From positions 1,499,501 to 1,563,500 of the forward strand of contig NZ_CP102282.1 of assembly GCF_025150745.1 (NCBI RefSeq): a stretch of 64,000 nucleotides of DNA, written 5' to 3'. Both the position numbers and the translations under genes were made by a program. Source of the stretch: Eubacterium ventriosum. Lineage in GTDB: Bacteria > Bacillota > Clostridia > Lachnospirales > Lachnospiraceae. Numbering within the stretch: the stretch's first letter is position 1; each line of letters begins with the position of its first letter. Positions 54,043 to 62,743 of the stretch are shown piece after piece. The notes under the pieces are model-generated. The model did not search any database, was not told the DNA's origin, and worked only from the letters and a program-made list of their open reading frames with translations.

Positions 54043-55543
54043 ACTGTTTTAAATTTACACTCTCACGCCATACAAAATATCCAAACACCATCACTATTAT
54101 CACTCCGCTTATTCCTGCGGAAAAAATACAAAAAACTAATCCCTTGCAATCAGCAAAACTAAATATGAATGAAACTAATTTTCCCATTATCAGACCAATT
54201 GCAATCCAAAGTGTAGGCTTTATAATATTGTCAATTGCCGAAAAGTTAAAATCCACATATTTATGAATATAAAAACTATGTAACAAAGTCACAACAAGAT
54301 TACTTATAAGCAAGCCAATCAGATACCCTTCTACCCCAAAAACAGGAACTCCGAACCATAGTGAGGCAAGTCGTATTACAACCCCAATAACATTGTGAAT
54401 AAAGGCAGCATTAGTAAGCCCCAGCCCGTGTAAGATGGAGCCAAGTGTAATGGAAAGATAGAGAAAAGGGCAAAGCCAGGCAAGAATCATTATGTATTCG
54501 CCGGCAAGAGGCTGCCTGAAAATATTTGTTCCAATAAAATCGCCATAAAAAAGAAAAACACCAACACAGAAAATCCCCGTAATCATAGAAAACCAAATAG
54601 AATATTCTGTTGTTTTTTTTATGCCTGAAACGTCGTTTCCGGAATTTGCACCTGCTATGGTAGGAAGCAACATAGTGGAAACGGAAGTGTTTATGGCAGA
54701 AGGAAAAGTAACCACCGGAAGGGCCATTCCGGTTAAAATTCCATAAATACTTAAAGAATCGGACAGGGATAACCCGCTTTTTAAAAGTACAGTTGGAAAA
54801 ATAACAGCTTCCAAAGTCTGTAAAAAAGTAAGCATTATTTTGTTCAAAGTCAAAACATAAGAAACAGAAAACATTTTCTTCATTACGGAAAATATTTCAG
54901 ATATCTTAAAAGCAAAAAAACGTTCACCAAATATTGCAATCAAACAAAAAATAACCCCGCACAATTCAGAAATAACCATAGAATAAACTGCAATTATAGG
55001 AGTAATGGAAAAACCTTTTTCAACCCATACAAGCCATAAAATAAAAAGTGAAATAACTTTTGCAATCTGCTCAACAACACCTGACCAGGCTGGAACAAAA
55101 GTTTTTTTGAAACCTAAATAATAACCCGTTATGCAGGCGTGAAAAGTGGCAAGTGGAATAGTGAAAGAGGCGTATTTCAACAGCTCAGTACAACTTTTGT
55201 TTTTTATAATAAATAAAGAAACAGGCTCAGCGAAAAAATACAAAACTCCCAAGGTAATAAAAGAAAGACTAAGTGACATAATAATACTGCTGATAAGCAC
55301 AAGAAAACATTCCTTTCTACTTTTGCTTTCAGCAACAAAGCGTGAAACAGCAATTTGGATTCCACCGCAACTTAGGGCAATGCAAAAAACAAGTACAGGA
55401 AAAATTAATTGAAAAACTCCCATACCTTTAGCACCTATTAGGTTAGAAAGGAATATTCTATATAAGAAACCTATTATTCTGCTTAAAAGACTAGCTATGG
55501 TGAGAATAATAGTGCCTTTAATAATTGGATTTTTGTTAAGCAT
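54026..55543 (-). CDS. SpoVB/MurJ-like polysaccharide flippase (MOP superfamily)
   Basis: About 505 residues with 12-14 membrane helices throughout. The N-terminus IIKGTIILTIASLLSRIIGFLYRIFLSNLIGAKGMGVFQLIFP is the SpoVB pattern, followed by CGGIQIAVSRFVAES and the HACITGYYLGFKKTFVPAWSGVVEQIAK block near 115. Known: the family flips lipid-linked sugars. SpoVB acts in spore cortex synthesis and its relatives in cell-wall or polysaccharide export. The start is uncertain: ATG 55543 (AGG at -10) fits the family N-terminus, while ATG 55564 adds seven residues and lacks a binding site. No sporulation gene lies next to it, so a general wall role is equally possible. Confidence 0.88.
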   Translation of the reverse strand: MLNKNPIIKGTIILTIASLLSRIIGFLYRIFLSNLIGAKGMGVFQLIFPVLVFCIALSCGGIQIAVSRFVAESKSRKECFLVLISSIIMSLSLSFITLGVLYFFAEPVSLFIIKNKSCTELLKYASFTIPLATFHACITGYYLGFKKTFVPAWSGVVEQIAKVISLFILWLVWVEKGFSITPIIAVYSMVISELCGVIFCLIAIFGERFFAFKISEIFSVMKKMFSVSYVLTLNKIMLTFLQTLEAVIFPTVLLKSGLSLSDSLSIYGILTGMALPVVTFPSAINTSVSTMLLPTIAGANSGNDVSGIKKTTEYSIWFSMITGIFCVGVFLFYGDFIGTNIFRQPLAGEYIMILAWLCPFLYLSITLGSILHGLGLTNAAFIHNVIGVVIRLASLWFGVPVFGVEGYLIGLLISNLVVTLLHSFYIHKYVDFNFSAIDNIIKPTLWIAIGLIMGKLVSFIFSFADCKGLVFCIFSAGISGVIIVMVFGYFVWRESVNLKQYKNGV

Positions 55544-55692
55544 AGTGTACTGCCTGAAACGCATTTATATAAAATATTCAAAAAAACAGGAATTATGCAA
55601 AAACAATAATTATAACAACATAAAAAGGGCAGACAATCAATTGTTTAGAAAAAACTAAAATTTGAACATAAAACGAAAAATGGGAGAATAAT

Positions 55693-56838
55693 ATGATTTA
55701 TTTAGATAACGCAGCTACCACAAAAATATGTGAAAAAGCTGTTAAAGCAATGGAACCTTATTTAAAAGAAGAATATGGCAATCCGTCAGGAATTTATTCC
55801 ATAGGAAGAAAGACAAGGGAGCAGGTTGAAAAGGTAAGATGGACAATTGCAAAATCGTTAAACTGCAAACCTGAAAATATTTTTTTTACTTCAGGGGGAA
55901 CCGAGTCGGACAATTGGGTTTTGGACAACGGCGCATATTTAGGTAATCACATTATAACGTCAAAAATAGAGCATCACGCTATTTTAAATAAATGCAAACA
56001 GCTTGAAAATGAAGGAATAAAAGTCACATATGTAGACGTTGACAAAAACGGTTTTGTGGATATGGAGCAAATTAAAACTGATTACAAAGACGGATTTGAA
56101 AATCCTGTGAGAACTTCGCTGGTTTCGATTATGTTAGCAAACAATGAAATCGGAACAATTGAGCCTATTAGAAATATAGCAATGGTGGCACATAGGAAAG
56201 GAGTTCTGTTTCATACTGATGCAGTTCAGGCTTTTGGACACATACCAATAGACGTAAATTATCTTGGAGTGGATATGCTTAGTGCCAGCAGTCACAAATT
56301 TAACGGCCCTAAAGGCGTAGGTTTTCTTTACGTGAGAAATCCAAAGGAAATGATGCCTTTGATTTATGGCGGCGGTCAGGAAAAGGGCAAAAGAGGTGGA
56401 ACGGAAAATGTGGCCGGAATAATAGGAATGGGGGCGGCAGTTGAAGATTCTATGAGAAATATGAGTGCCCGCTACAATAAAGAGAAAAATCTAAGAGATT
56501 ATATGGTAAAAAGAATACTTGGAGAAATTCCAAACGTAAGTCTAAACGGTCATTACACAAACAGACTTCCGGGCAACGCAAGTTTTACTTTTGATGGCAT
56601 AAATGGAACATCTCTGGTAGTAATAATGGATGAAGAAGGAGTGTGTATTTCTGCCGGCTCAGCCTGTGCTGCATCAGCAGAAAAGCCGTCCCACGTAATA
56701 AGCGCCCTTGGAATACCGAAAGAAAAAGCCTATGGAACAATTCGAATAACCATAGGCCATGAAAATACAAGAAAAGAAATCGATTACACCGTTGAAAAAT
56801 TAAAAGCCAGTGTGAAAGAACTAAGAGCAAAAAGCTGA
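55693..56838 (+). CDS. Cysteine desulfurase (NifS/IscS family)
   Basis: 381 residues. PLP enzyme that removes sulfur from cysteine for Fe-S clusters or tRNA thiolation. Visible: YLDNAATTKI at the start, YGNPSGIYSIGRK, FTSGGTESDNW near 66, ANNEIGTIEPI near 152, HTDAVQAFGHIPID near 178, the PLP lysine in SASSHKFNGPKG (Lys 202), and the active Cys 325 in SAGSACAASAEKPSHV. The long flexible Cys loop marks class I (NifS/IscS) rather than SufS. No iscU or thiI gene follows in the window, so the sulfur acceptor is not evident. ATG 55693 has GGGAG 7 nt upstream. Confidence 0.94.
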   Translation: MIYLDNAATTKICEKAVKAMEPYLKEEYGNPSGIYSIGRKTREQVEKVRWTIAKSLNCKPENIFFTSGGTESDNWVLDNGAYLGNHIITSKIEHHAILNKCKQLENEGIKVTYVDVDKNGFVDMEQIKTDYKDGFENPVRTSLVSIMLANNEIGTIEPIRNIAMVAHRKGVLFHTDAVQAFGHIPIDVNYLGVDMLSASSHKFNGPKGVGFLYVRNPKEMMPLIYGGGQEKGKRGGTENVAGIIGMGAAVEDSMRNMSARYNKEKNLRDYMVKRILGEIPNVSLNGHYTNRLPGNASFTFDGINGTSLVVIMDEEGVCISAGSACAASAEKPSHVISALGIPKEKAYGTIRITIGHENTRKEIDYTVEKLKASVKELRAKS

Positions 56839-56954
56839 AAATTAAGTTAAAAAATCATGTAAAAATCAAATTTATTTTTTGCAGATAAAATTAAGAATCA
56901 AATTTAAATTTGTTAATAAAATCAAGTCAAAATAGAATATTAAGTTATTACAAT

Positions 56955-57749
56955 TTAAATAGTAAAAACTTTTAATTTATATTTTTCAACGATTTTTTCA
57001 ACCAAATCAAAACCGGAACCAATAAATTGGGCTTTGTGAGCATCGGAACCTACGGTAACATAAAGCCCACCAAGTTCCTTGTATCTTCTAATTATATCCG
57101 TGTGTGGATTTGGGAAATCAAATCCTTTAGAAAAGTTTGAAGTGTTAATTTCCAACTTAATATCATTTTCAATAATCATTTTCAAAATCTCATCTATAAC
57201 ATCAATGTAATCAGCCACACTGTAATTATTATCCTTGTTAGGACTGTAGCGGACAATGTAATCCAAATGCCCGAGAGTGTTGACAGTGCGGGGAGTGGTG
57301 CAAGTGTTTCTTCCTATAAAAAATTTCAAGGAATCCAACAAAGTTTTAAAATAAAGTTCAAAACAGTCACGGTCATTTTTTCCTTTCCAAAACTCTGCAT
57401 AATAAGGATCCATTTGGTCAACAATATGACAGGAGCCAATGACAAAATCAAAATCGTAGGAATCAAGAAATTTATGGCACAAAGAAAAATTGTCAGAAGT
57501 AAGCCCCAGCTCAACACCTTTTAAAATATTGATTTTGGAAGAATATTCATTCCTTAAAGAATTCAAAACTTCAAAATATTTGGGAAAATCAATATAAGGC
57601 GATTCCCCCTTAATTGGCCAATTAAAGTCCTGATGGTCAGTAAAACAAATCTGTTTCATGCCAAGAGCAATGGCTTTCTCAACAATAGCCCTAGGAGATT
57701 CCTCGGAATCAAAAGAAAAACTGCTGTGTACATGGTAATCTGAAAACAT
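56955..57749 (-). CDS. Histidinol-phosphatase, PHP family (HisK/HisJ type)
   Basis: 264 residues. Metal-dependent phosphatase that makes histidinol from histidinol phosphate. Visible PHP motifs: DYHVHSSFSFDSEE at the N-terminus (metal His pair), CFTDHQDFNWP near 36, KGVELGLTSD near 82, GSCHIVDQ near 110, TLGHLDYIVRY near 158 and VGSDAHKAQFIG near 235. These occur in the order of the HisK/HisJ subfamily. Related PHP enzymes with other substrates exist, and no his operon is nearby, so the substrate is a family-based call. Minus strand, single gene; AAAGGA upstream of ATG 57749. Confidence 0.88.
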   Translation of the reverse strand: MFSDYHVHSSFSFDSEESPRAIVEKAIALGMKQICFTDHQDFNWPIKGESPYIDFPKYFEVLNSLRNEYSSKINILKGVELGLTSDNFSLCHKFLDSYDFDFVIGSCHIVDQMDPYYAEFWKGKNDRDCFELYFKTLLDSLKFFIGRNTCTTPRTVNTLGHLDYIVRYSPNKDNNYSVADYIDVIDEILKMIIENDIKLEINTSNFSKGFDFPNPHTDIIRRYKELGGLYVTVGSDAHKAQFIGSGFDLVEKIVEKYKLKVFTI

Positions 57750-57893
57750 AGTAAAGTCCTTTCTGTGTATGAATATAAGTTGATAATGTGCCTGAGCTAG
57801 TTAAATATTAGCATAAATTAGATAATTACGGTAGTCACAGAAAAAAGAAGTTGGTAATCCGTAATTCCATAAAATCGTATCAATTTTGCTAAT

Positions 57894-57911
57894 TTGACAA
57901 AAATTTAACAA
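57894..57911 (+). promoter_or_regulatory. Rex-like site upstream of gap
   Basis: TTGACAA-AAAT-TTAACAA matches TTGTTAA-N4-TTAACAA at 12 of 14 fixed positions. It lies 27 bp upstream of the -35 box. Confidence 0.5.
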
Positions 57912-57937
57912 AAAACCAAAAAATAAGCAAAAACAAC

Positions 57938-57966
57938 TTGATATTTGCAAACTTATTATGTAAAAT
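57938..57966 (+). promoter_or_regulatory. Promoter of gap
   Basis: TTGATA (57938-57943), 17-bp spacer, TAAAAT (57961-57966), 60 bp before the start codon. Confidence 0.65.
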
Positions 57967-58025
57967 AAGCATAGGTTAATGAAAATTAACAATAGCAAAA
58001 AAACTTATTATAGGAGGACAATTAA

Positions 58026-59042
58026 ATGTCAGTAAAAGTTGCAATTAACGGTTTCGGACGTATTGGACGTCTTGCATTCAGACAGATGTTCGGAGCAGAA
58101 GGCTATGAAGTAGTAGCTATTAACGATTTAACAAGCCCAAAGATGTTAGCTCACTTATTAAAGTATGATTCATCACAGGGTAAATATGAAAAGGCTGATA
58201 CAGTTTCAGCTACAGATGATTCAATCATCGTTGATGGAAAAGAAATCAAAATCTATGCAGAAGCTGATGCTTCAAAATGTCCTTGGGGCGAATTAAACGT
58301 AGACGTTGTATTAGAATGTACAGGTTTCTATACATCAAAGGCTAAAGCACAGGCTCATATCGATGCTGGTGCTCGTAAGGTTGTTATCTCAGCTCCAGCT
58401 GGAAACGATCTTCCAACAATCGTTTACAATACAAACCACAATACACTTAAGCCAGAAGATACAATCATTTCTGCAGCTTCATGTACAACAAACTGTTTAG
58501 CACCTATGGCTGATGCTCTTAACAAATACGCTCCAATCCAGAGTGGTATCATGTTAACAATTCATGCTTACACAGGTGACCAGATGACTCTTGATGGACC
58601 ACAGAGAAAAGGTGATTTAAGAAGATCAAGAGCTGCAGCAGTTAATATCGTTCCTAACTCAACAGGTGCTGCAAAAGCTATCGGATTAGTTATTCCAGAA
58701 TTAAACGGAAAATTAATCGGTTCTGCACAGAGAGTTCCTGTTCCAACAGGTTCAACAACAGTTCTTACAGCTGTAGTTAAAGGAAAAGATATCACAGTTG
58801 AAGGTATCAACGCAGCTATGAAGGCAGCTTCAAATGAATCATACGGATACAACGAAGATGAAATCGTATCAAGCGATATCGTAGGAATGAGATATGGTTC
58901 ATTATTTGATGCTACACAGACAATGGTATCAAAGGTTGATGAAGATACTTATGAAGTACAGGTTGTTTCATGGTATGATAACGAAAACTCATACACAAGC
59001 CAGATGGTTAGAACAATCAAATACTTCTCAGAATTAGCTTAA
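58026..59042 (+). CDS. gap: Glyceraldehyde-3-phosphate dehydrogenase
   Basis: Oxidises glyceraldehyde 3-phosphate to 1,3-bisphosphoglycerate with NAD+. 338 residues. Rossmann start [18 protein letters not shown], catalytic Cys 153 in [12 protein letters not shown], catalytic His in [31 protein letters not shown] and [16 protein letters not shown] at the end. The Asp after the second beta strand (AINDLTSP) favours NAD+. ATG 58026 with AGGAGG 8 nt upstream. First gene of the glycolytic cluster, closed by its own terminator, so pgk can be transcribed separately. Confidence 0.97.
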   Translation: MSVKVAINGFGRIGRLAFRQMFGAEGYEVVAINDLTSPKMLAHLLKYDSSQGKYEKADTVSATDDSIIVDGKEIKIYAEADASKCPWGELNVDVVLECTGFYTSKAKAQAHIDAGARKVVISAPAGNDLPTIVYNTNHNTLKPEDTIISAASCTTNCLAPMADALNKYAPIQSGIMLTIHAYTGDQMTLDGPQRKGDLRRSRAAAVNIVPNSTGAAKAIGLVIPELNGKLIGSAQRVPVPTGSTTVLTAVVKGKDITVEGINAAMKAASNESYGYNEDEIVSSDIVGMRYGSLFDATQTMVSKVDEDTYEVQVVSWYDNENSYTSQMVRTIKYFSELA

Positions 59043-59066
59043 TTTCTGATATTTATTATTAGATCC

Positions 59067-59104
59067 AAAAAGGGTCCGGCTGATTGGGCCGGGCCTTTTC
59101 TTTT
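59067..59104 (+). terminator. Terminator of gap
   Basis: AAAAAGGGTCCGGC pairs with GCCGGGCCTTTT, followed by CTTTT. Confidence 0.85.
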
Positions 59105-59239
59105 AGAGTGGCAAATTATCTTAGAATGAATAATGGGTATAACTTTGTAAGAAGTGAGAGTTTATAATTGAGATTACAAACAGCCACAGAATAAAACGGA
59201 TAAATCTAAAAAGATTAAATCAATGAAAGGAGCAAATTT

Positions 59240-60445
59240 ATGCTTAACAAAAAATCAGTAGATGATATTAACGTTAAAGGCAAGAGAGTTTTAGTTCGTT
59301 GCGATTTTAACGTACCTTTAAAAGAAGGAGTTATCACAGACGAAAACCGTCTTGTTGCAGCTCTTCCAACAATCAAAAAATTAATCGGAGATGGTGGAAA
59401 AGTTATTCTTTGCTCACATCTTGGAAAACCAAAGGGAGAACCAAAGCCTGAATTATCACTTGCACCAGTTGCTAAGAGACTTACTGAATTATTAGGTCAG
59501 GAAGTTAAGTTTGCTGCTGATCCTGAAGTAGTAGGACCAAACGCAAAGGCTGCTGTAGAAGCAATGAATGATGGAGATGTAGTTCTTCTTGAAAATACAC
59601 GTTACCGTGCAGAAGAAACAAAGAACGGCGAAGCATTCAGCAAAGAATTAGCTTCACTTTGTGATGTATTTGTAAACGATGCATTCGGTACAGCTCATAG
59701 AGCACACTGCTCAAACGTTGGTGTGACAAAATATGTTGACACAGCAGTAGTTGGATACTTAATGCAGAAAGAAATCGATTTCCTTGGAAATGCAGTAAAC
59801 AATCCAGTAAGACCATTCGTAGCTATCCTTGGTGGTGCTAAGGTTGCTGATAAGCTTAATGTAATCAACAACTTACTTGAAAAGTGCGATACACTTATCA
59901 TTGGTGGTGGTATGGCATATACATTCATCAAAGCTCAGGGTGGAAAAGTTGGTATTTCATTAGTAGATGATTCTAAGTTAGATTACTGTCTTGATATGAT
60001 GAAGAAAGCAGAAGAATTAGGAAAGAAATTATTACTTCCTATCGATACAGTAGCTGCTGACGGATTCCCAAATCCTATCGATGCTGAAATCGAAACAATG
60101 ATCGTTCCAACAAACGCAATTCCTGATGACAAAGAAGGACTTGATATTGGACCTAAGACTCGTGAGTTATTCGCTGATGCAGTTAAGAACGCTAAGACAG
60201 TAGTATGGAACGGACCTATGGGCGTTTCAGAAAACCCTTGCCTTGCAGCAGGTACTATTGCAGTAGCTAAAGCTTTAGCTGATACAGATGCTACAACAAT
60301 CATCGGTGGTGGTGATTCAGCAGCAGCTGTAAACAACCTTGGTTTCGGTGATAAGATGACACACATCTCAACAGGTGGTGGAGCTTCACTTGAATTCCTT
60401 GAAGGAAAAGATTTACCAGGTGTAGTAGCAGCTAACGACAAGTAG
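59240..60445 (+). CDS. pgk: Phosphoglycerate kinase
   Basis: Makes ATP from 1,3-bisphosphoglycerate. 401 residues, full length. Visible: [22 protein letters not shown] at the start (substrate site), [34 protein letters not shown] near 117, [27 protein letters not shown] near 196, and [12 protein letters not shown] and [11 protein letters not shown] for nucleotide binding. ATG 59240 follows AAAGGAG. It ends before a long hairpin at 60472. Confidence 0.97.
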   Translation: MLNKKSVDDINVKGKRVLVRCDFNVPLKEGVITDENRLVAALPTIKKLIGDGGKVILCSHLGKPKGEPKPELSLAPVAKRLTELLGQEVKFAADPEVVGPNAKAAVEAMNDGDVVLLENTRYRAEETKNGEAFSKELASLCDVFVNDAFGTAHRAHCSNVGVTKYVDTAVVGYLMQKEIDFLGNAVNNPVRPFVAILGGAKVADKLNVINNLLEKCDTLIIGGGMAYTFIKAQGGKVGISLVDDSKLDYCLDMMKKAEELGKKLLLPIDTVAADGFPNPIDAEIETMIVPTNAIPDDKEGLDIGPKTRELFADAVKNAKTVVWNGPMGVSENPCLAAGTIAVAKALADTDATTIIGGGDSAAAVNNLGFGDKMTHISTGGGASLEFLEGKDLPGVVAANDK

Positions 60446-60471
60446 AGTTAAGGCAAATGAGTCCATTTACA

Positions 60472-60529
60472 CAAAAACAAATCAAGAACAATGAATGTTC
60501 GCATTCATTGTTCTTAGATTGATTTTTGT
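60472..60529 (+). terminator. Long hairpin between pgk and tpiA
   Basis: CAAAAACAAATCA then AAGAACAATGAATG-TTCG-CATTCATTGTTCTT, closing with TGATTTTTG: 14-bp inner stem with UUCG loop plus outer pairing. Confidence 0.8.
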
Positions 60530-60608
60530 GAAGTTGGCGAATGCCAGCGTGCTTATTGAAGCAGAGCATCAATAAGATAAGGACATTAAATATAGAGGAG
60601 ACATTAAC

Positions 60609-61358
60609 ATGAGAAAGAAAATTATCGCAGGCAACTGGAAAATGAATAAAACTCCTAGCGAAGCAGTTGCTTTAATTAATGAATTAAAACCATTAGTACA
60701 GAATGAAGATGTTGACGTAGTATTCTGCGTACCAGCTATTAGCATTGTTCCAGCTATGGAAGCGGCTAAAGGCACAAACATCAACATTGGTGCTGAAAAT
60801 ATGTACTTTGAAGAAAGTGGTGCATATACAGGAGAAATCGCTCCTAACATGTTAACAGATGTTGGAGTAAAATACGTTATCATCGGACATTCAGAAAGAA
60901 GAGAATACTTTGCTGAAACAGATGCAACAGTAAACAAGAAAGTATTAAAAGCTTTCGAACATGGTATTACACCAATCATCTGCTGTGGTGAAACTCTTGA
61001 ACAGAGAGAACAGGGTATTGCAGTAGACTTTATCCGTCAGCAGATTAAGATTGCATTCTTAAATGTAACAGCAGATCAGGCTAAGGAAGCAGTTATCGCT
61101 TATGAACCAATTTGGGCTATTGGAACAGGTAAGACAGCTACATCTGATCAGGCAGAAGAAATCTGTGCAGCTATCAGAGAATGCATCAAAGAAGTATATG
61201 ATGAAGCTACAGCTGAAGCAATTAGAATTCAGTATGGCGGATCAATGAATGCCGGAAATGCAGCAGAATTACTTGCTAAACCTGACATTGATGGTGGTTT
61301 AGTAGGTGGCGCAAGCTTAAAACCAGATTTTGGCAAGATTGTTAACTATAATAAATAA
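60609..61358 (+). CDS. tpiA: Triosephosphate isomerase
   Basis: Interconverts dihydroxyacetone phosphate and glyceraldehyde 3-phosphate. 249 residues. Visible: [11 protein letters not shown] (Lys and Asn of the active site), [17 protein letters not shown], the catalytic His in [12 protein letters not shown] near 95, the catalytic Glu 166 in [15 protein letters not shown], and the phosphate loop [12 protein letters not shown] and [11 protein letters not shown] 60609 has AGAGGAG 8 nt upstream. A terminator follows 12 bp after the stop. Confidence 0.97.
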   Translation: MRKKIIAGNWKMNKTPSEAVALINELKPLVQNEDVDVVFCVPAISIVPAMEAAKGTNINIGAENMYFEESGAYTGEIAPNMLTDVGVKYVIIGHSERREYFAETDATVNKKVLKAFEHGITPIICCGETLEQREQGIAVDFIRQQIKIAFLNVTADQAKEAVIAYEPIWAIGTGKTATSDQAEEICAAIRECIKEVYDEATAEAIRIQYGGSMNAGNAAELLAKPDIDGGLVGGASLKPDFGKIVNYNK

Positions 61359-61369
61359 GTATATATATG

Positions 61370-61405
61370 AGACGGAATGCCACTAGTTGGCATTCTGTCT
61401 TGTTT
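61370..61405 (+). terminator. Terminator of tpiA
   Basis: GACGGAATGCCA-CTAG-TTGGCATTCTGTC followed by TTGTTT. It may be leaky, since the next start codon is only 16 bp downstream. Confidence 0.8.
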
Positions 61406-61420
61406 AATGAAGGGTAAAAA

Positions 61421-62719
61421 ATGAAACTAAAAAACAAAATAATAAAAACAGCAGTTATGGTAGTTGCTGTGTGTGGAATAACTTTTGCATTTCAAACTAA
61501 TACATATGCAAAGAAGAATTTTAAAGTTACCCCATCAAAAGTAGAAAAACAGTCAAAAAAGAGCTTTAGAACAATAACAACAAAATATACAAAACATTAT
61601 CTTGGATTAAATGCATTTTTAGATAAGATGGAAAAAGCAGGTGGGGGAACCCTTACAATAAAGAAGGGAACATATTATATATCAAATGCCATTTATGTGC
61701 CATCCAATACAACAGTAGTGTTTGAGAATGGTGTAGTGTTTAAAAAAATAAACAAAACAGGAACAAACTACAAGGCATCAGGATCAATGTGGCAGATTTG
61801 TCCAAGAAGTAAGAGCAAAAAAAAGAATAGTATAGGGAAATATAAAGGTGCAAAGAATGTTACATTCAAGGCCAAAGGCAAGGTAACATTCGATATGGGC
61901 AACATTGCAGGAATTACAATTGTTGCCGCACATAATCAGAATATTGATATTTCAGGAATAACATTTAAGAACCAGAATGGAAATCATTATGTCGAAGTTA
62001 ATGGTTCAAAAGATGTTAATATACATGATTGTTATTTTGGAAAGTCTAAAAAGAGTACTAGAGAAAAGTACTATATGAAAGAAGCAATTAATATTGACTT
62101 GGCAGACAAGGCAACTCATGGATTGCCACTTGATTGGGTCAAGAAAGACAAAACACCATGCTATAATGTTACAGTTGAAAATAATGTTTTTGACAGTACA
62201 ACAAGAGGTGTTGGAACACATAAGTATTCACAAAACAGCAAAGGTGAAAATATCTATCATCAGAATATAACAATAAGAAATAATGAATTTAAGAATATTC
62301 ATGATAATGGAGTTTTTGTTTTAAACTGGAAGAATACAAAGATTGAAAATAACAAGTTCACCAATATTGGTAATTCATCAAAGAAGAGCTATAGCTCAGG
62401 TGCACATGCCATTTCAGGAGGTGGCATTGAAGAAATTAATATTACAGGAAATACTTTTACAAAGATTAAGAGAAATCCTGTATATTTCTGTATCCAGCAA
62501 AATGTAGGTAGCGGAAGTAACTACAAAAAAGTTGGAATGAAAATAACAAAGGAAGAAACAAAGGCAATGCTTGATAATAAAGTTTCTGATTGCGGTTATG
62601 ATATGAATAGCATATTCCACGGATATGATATTTTGTATTTTAAGGGGTCAGGAGAAAGATCAAGATCTAATGCCGTTGGAGTAAACATAAATAAGCAAAT
62701 AATCTCTTATGGATTATAA
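61421..62719 (+). CDS. Secreted right-handed beta-helix protein
   Basis: 432 residues. Signal peptide about 1-30 (IIKTAVMVVAVCGITFAFQTNTYA). From about 50 it has the repeat pattern of a right-handed parallel beta-helix: GGGTLTIKKGTYYISNAIYVPSNTTVVFENGVVF near 67, NIDISGITFKNQNGNHYVEVNGSKDVNIHDCYFG, NVTVENNVFDSTTRGVG, NITIRNNEFKNIHDNGVFVLNWKNTKIENNKF and NITGNTFTKIKRNPVYF. This fold is shared by pectate lyases, rhamnogalacturonases and other polysaccharide-active proteins, but I cannot see a family-specific active site. It sits between tpiA and gpmI, and the start follows GAAGGG. Glycan binding or cleavage is an inference from fold only. Confidence 0.8.
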   Translation: MKLKNKIIKTAVMVVAVCGITFAFQTNTYAKKNFKVTPSKVEKQSKKSFRTITTKYTKHYLGLNAFLDKMEKAGGGTLTIKKGTYYISNAIYVPSNTTVVFENGVVFKKINKTGTNYKASGSMWQICPRSKSKKKNSIGKYKGAKNVTFKAKGKVTFDMGNIAGITIVAAHNQNIDISGITFKNQNGNHYVEVNGSKDVNIHDCYFGKSKKSTREKYYMKEAINIDLADKATHGLPLDWVKKDKTPCYNVTVENNVFDSTTRGVGTHKYSQNSKGENIYHQNITIRNNEFKNIHDNGVFVLNWKNTKIENNKFTNIGNSSKKSYSSGAHAISGGGIEEINITGNTFTKIKRNPVYFCIQQNVGSGSNYKKVGMKITKEETKAMLDNKVSDCGYDMNSIFHGYDILYFKGSGERSRSNAVGVNINKQIISYGL

Positions 62720-62743
62720 ATATATTAAAAAGGAGATAAGACA

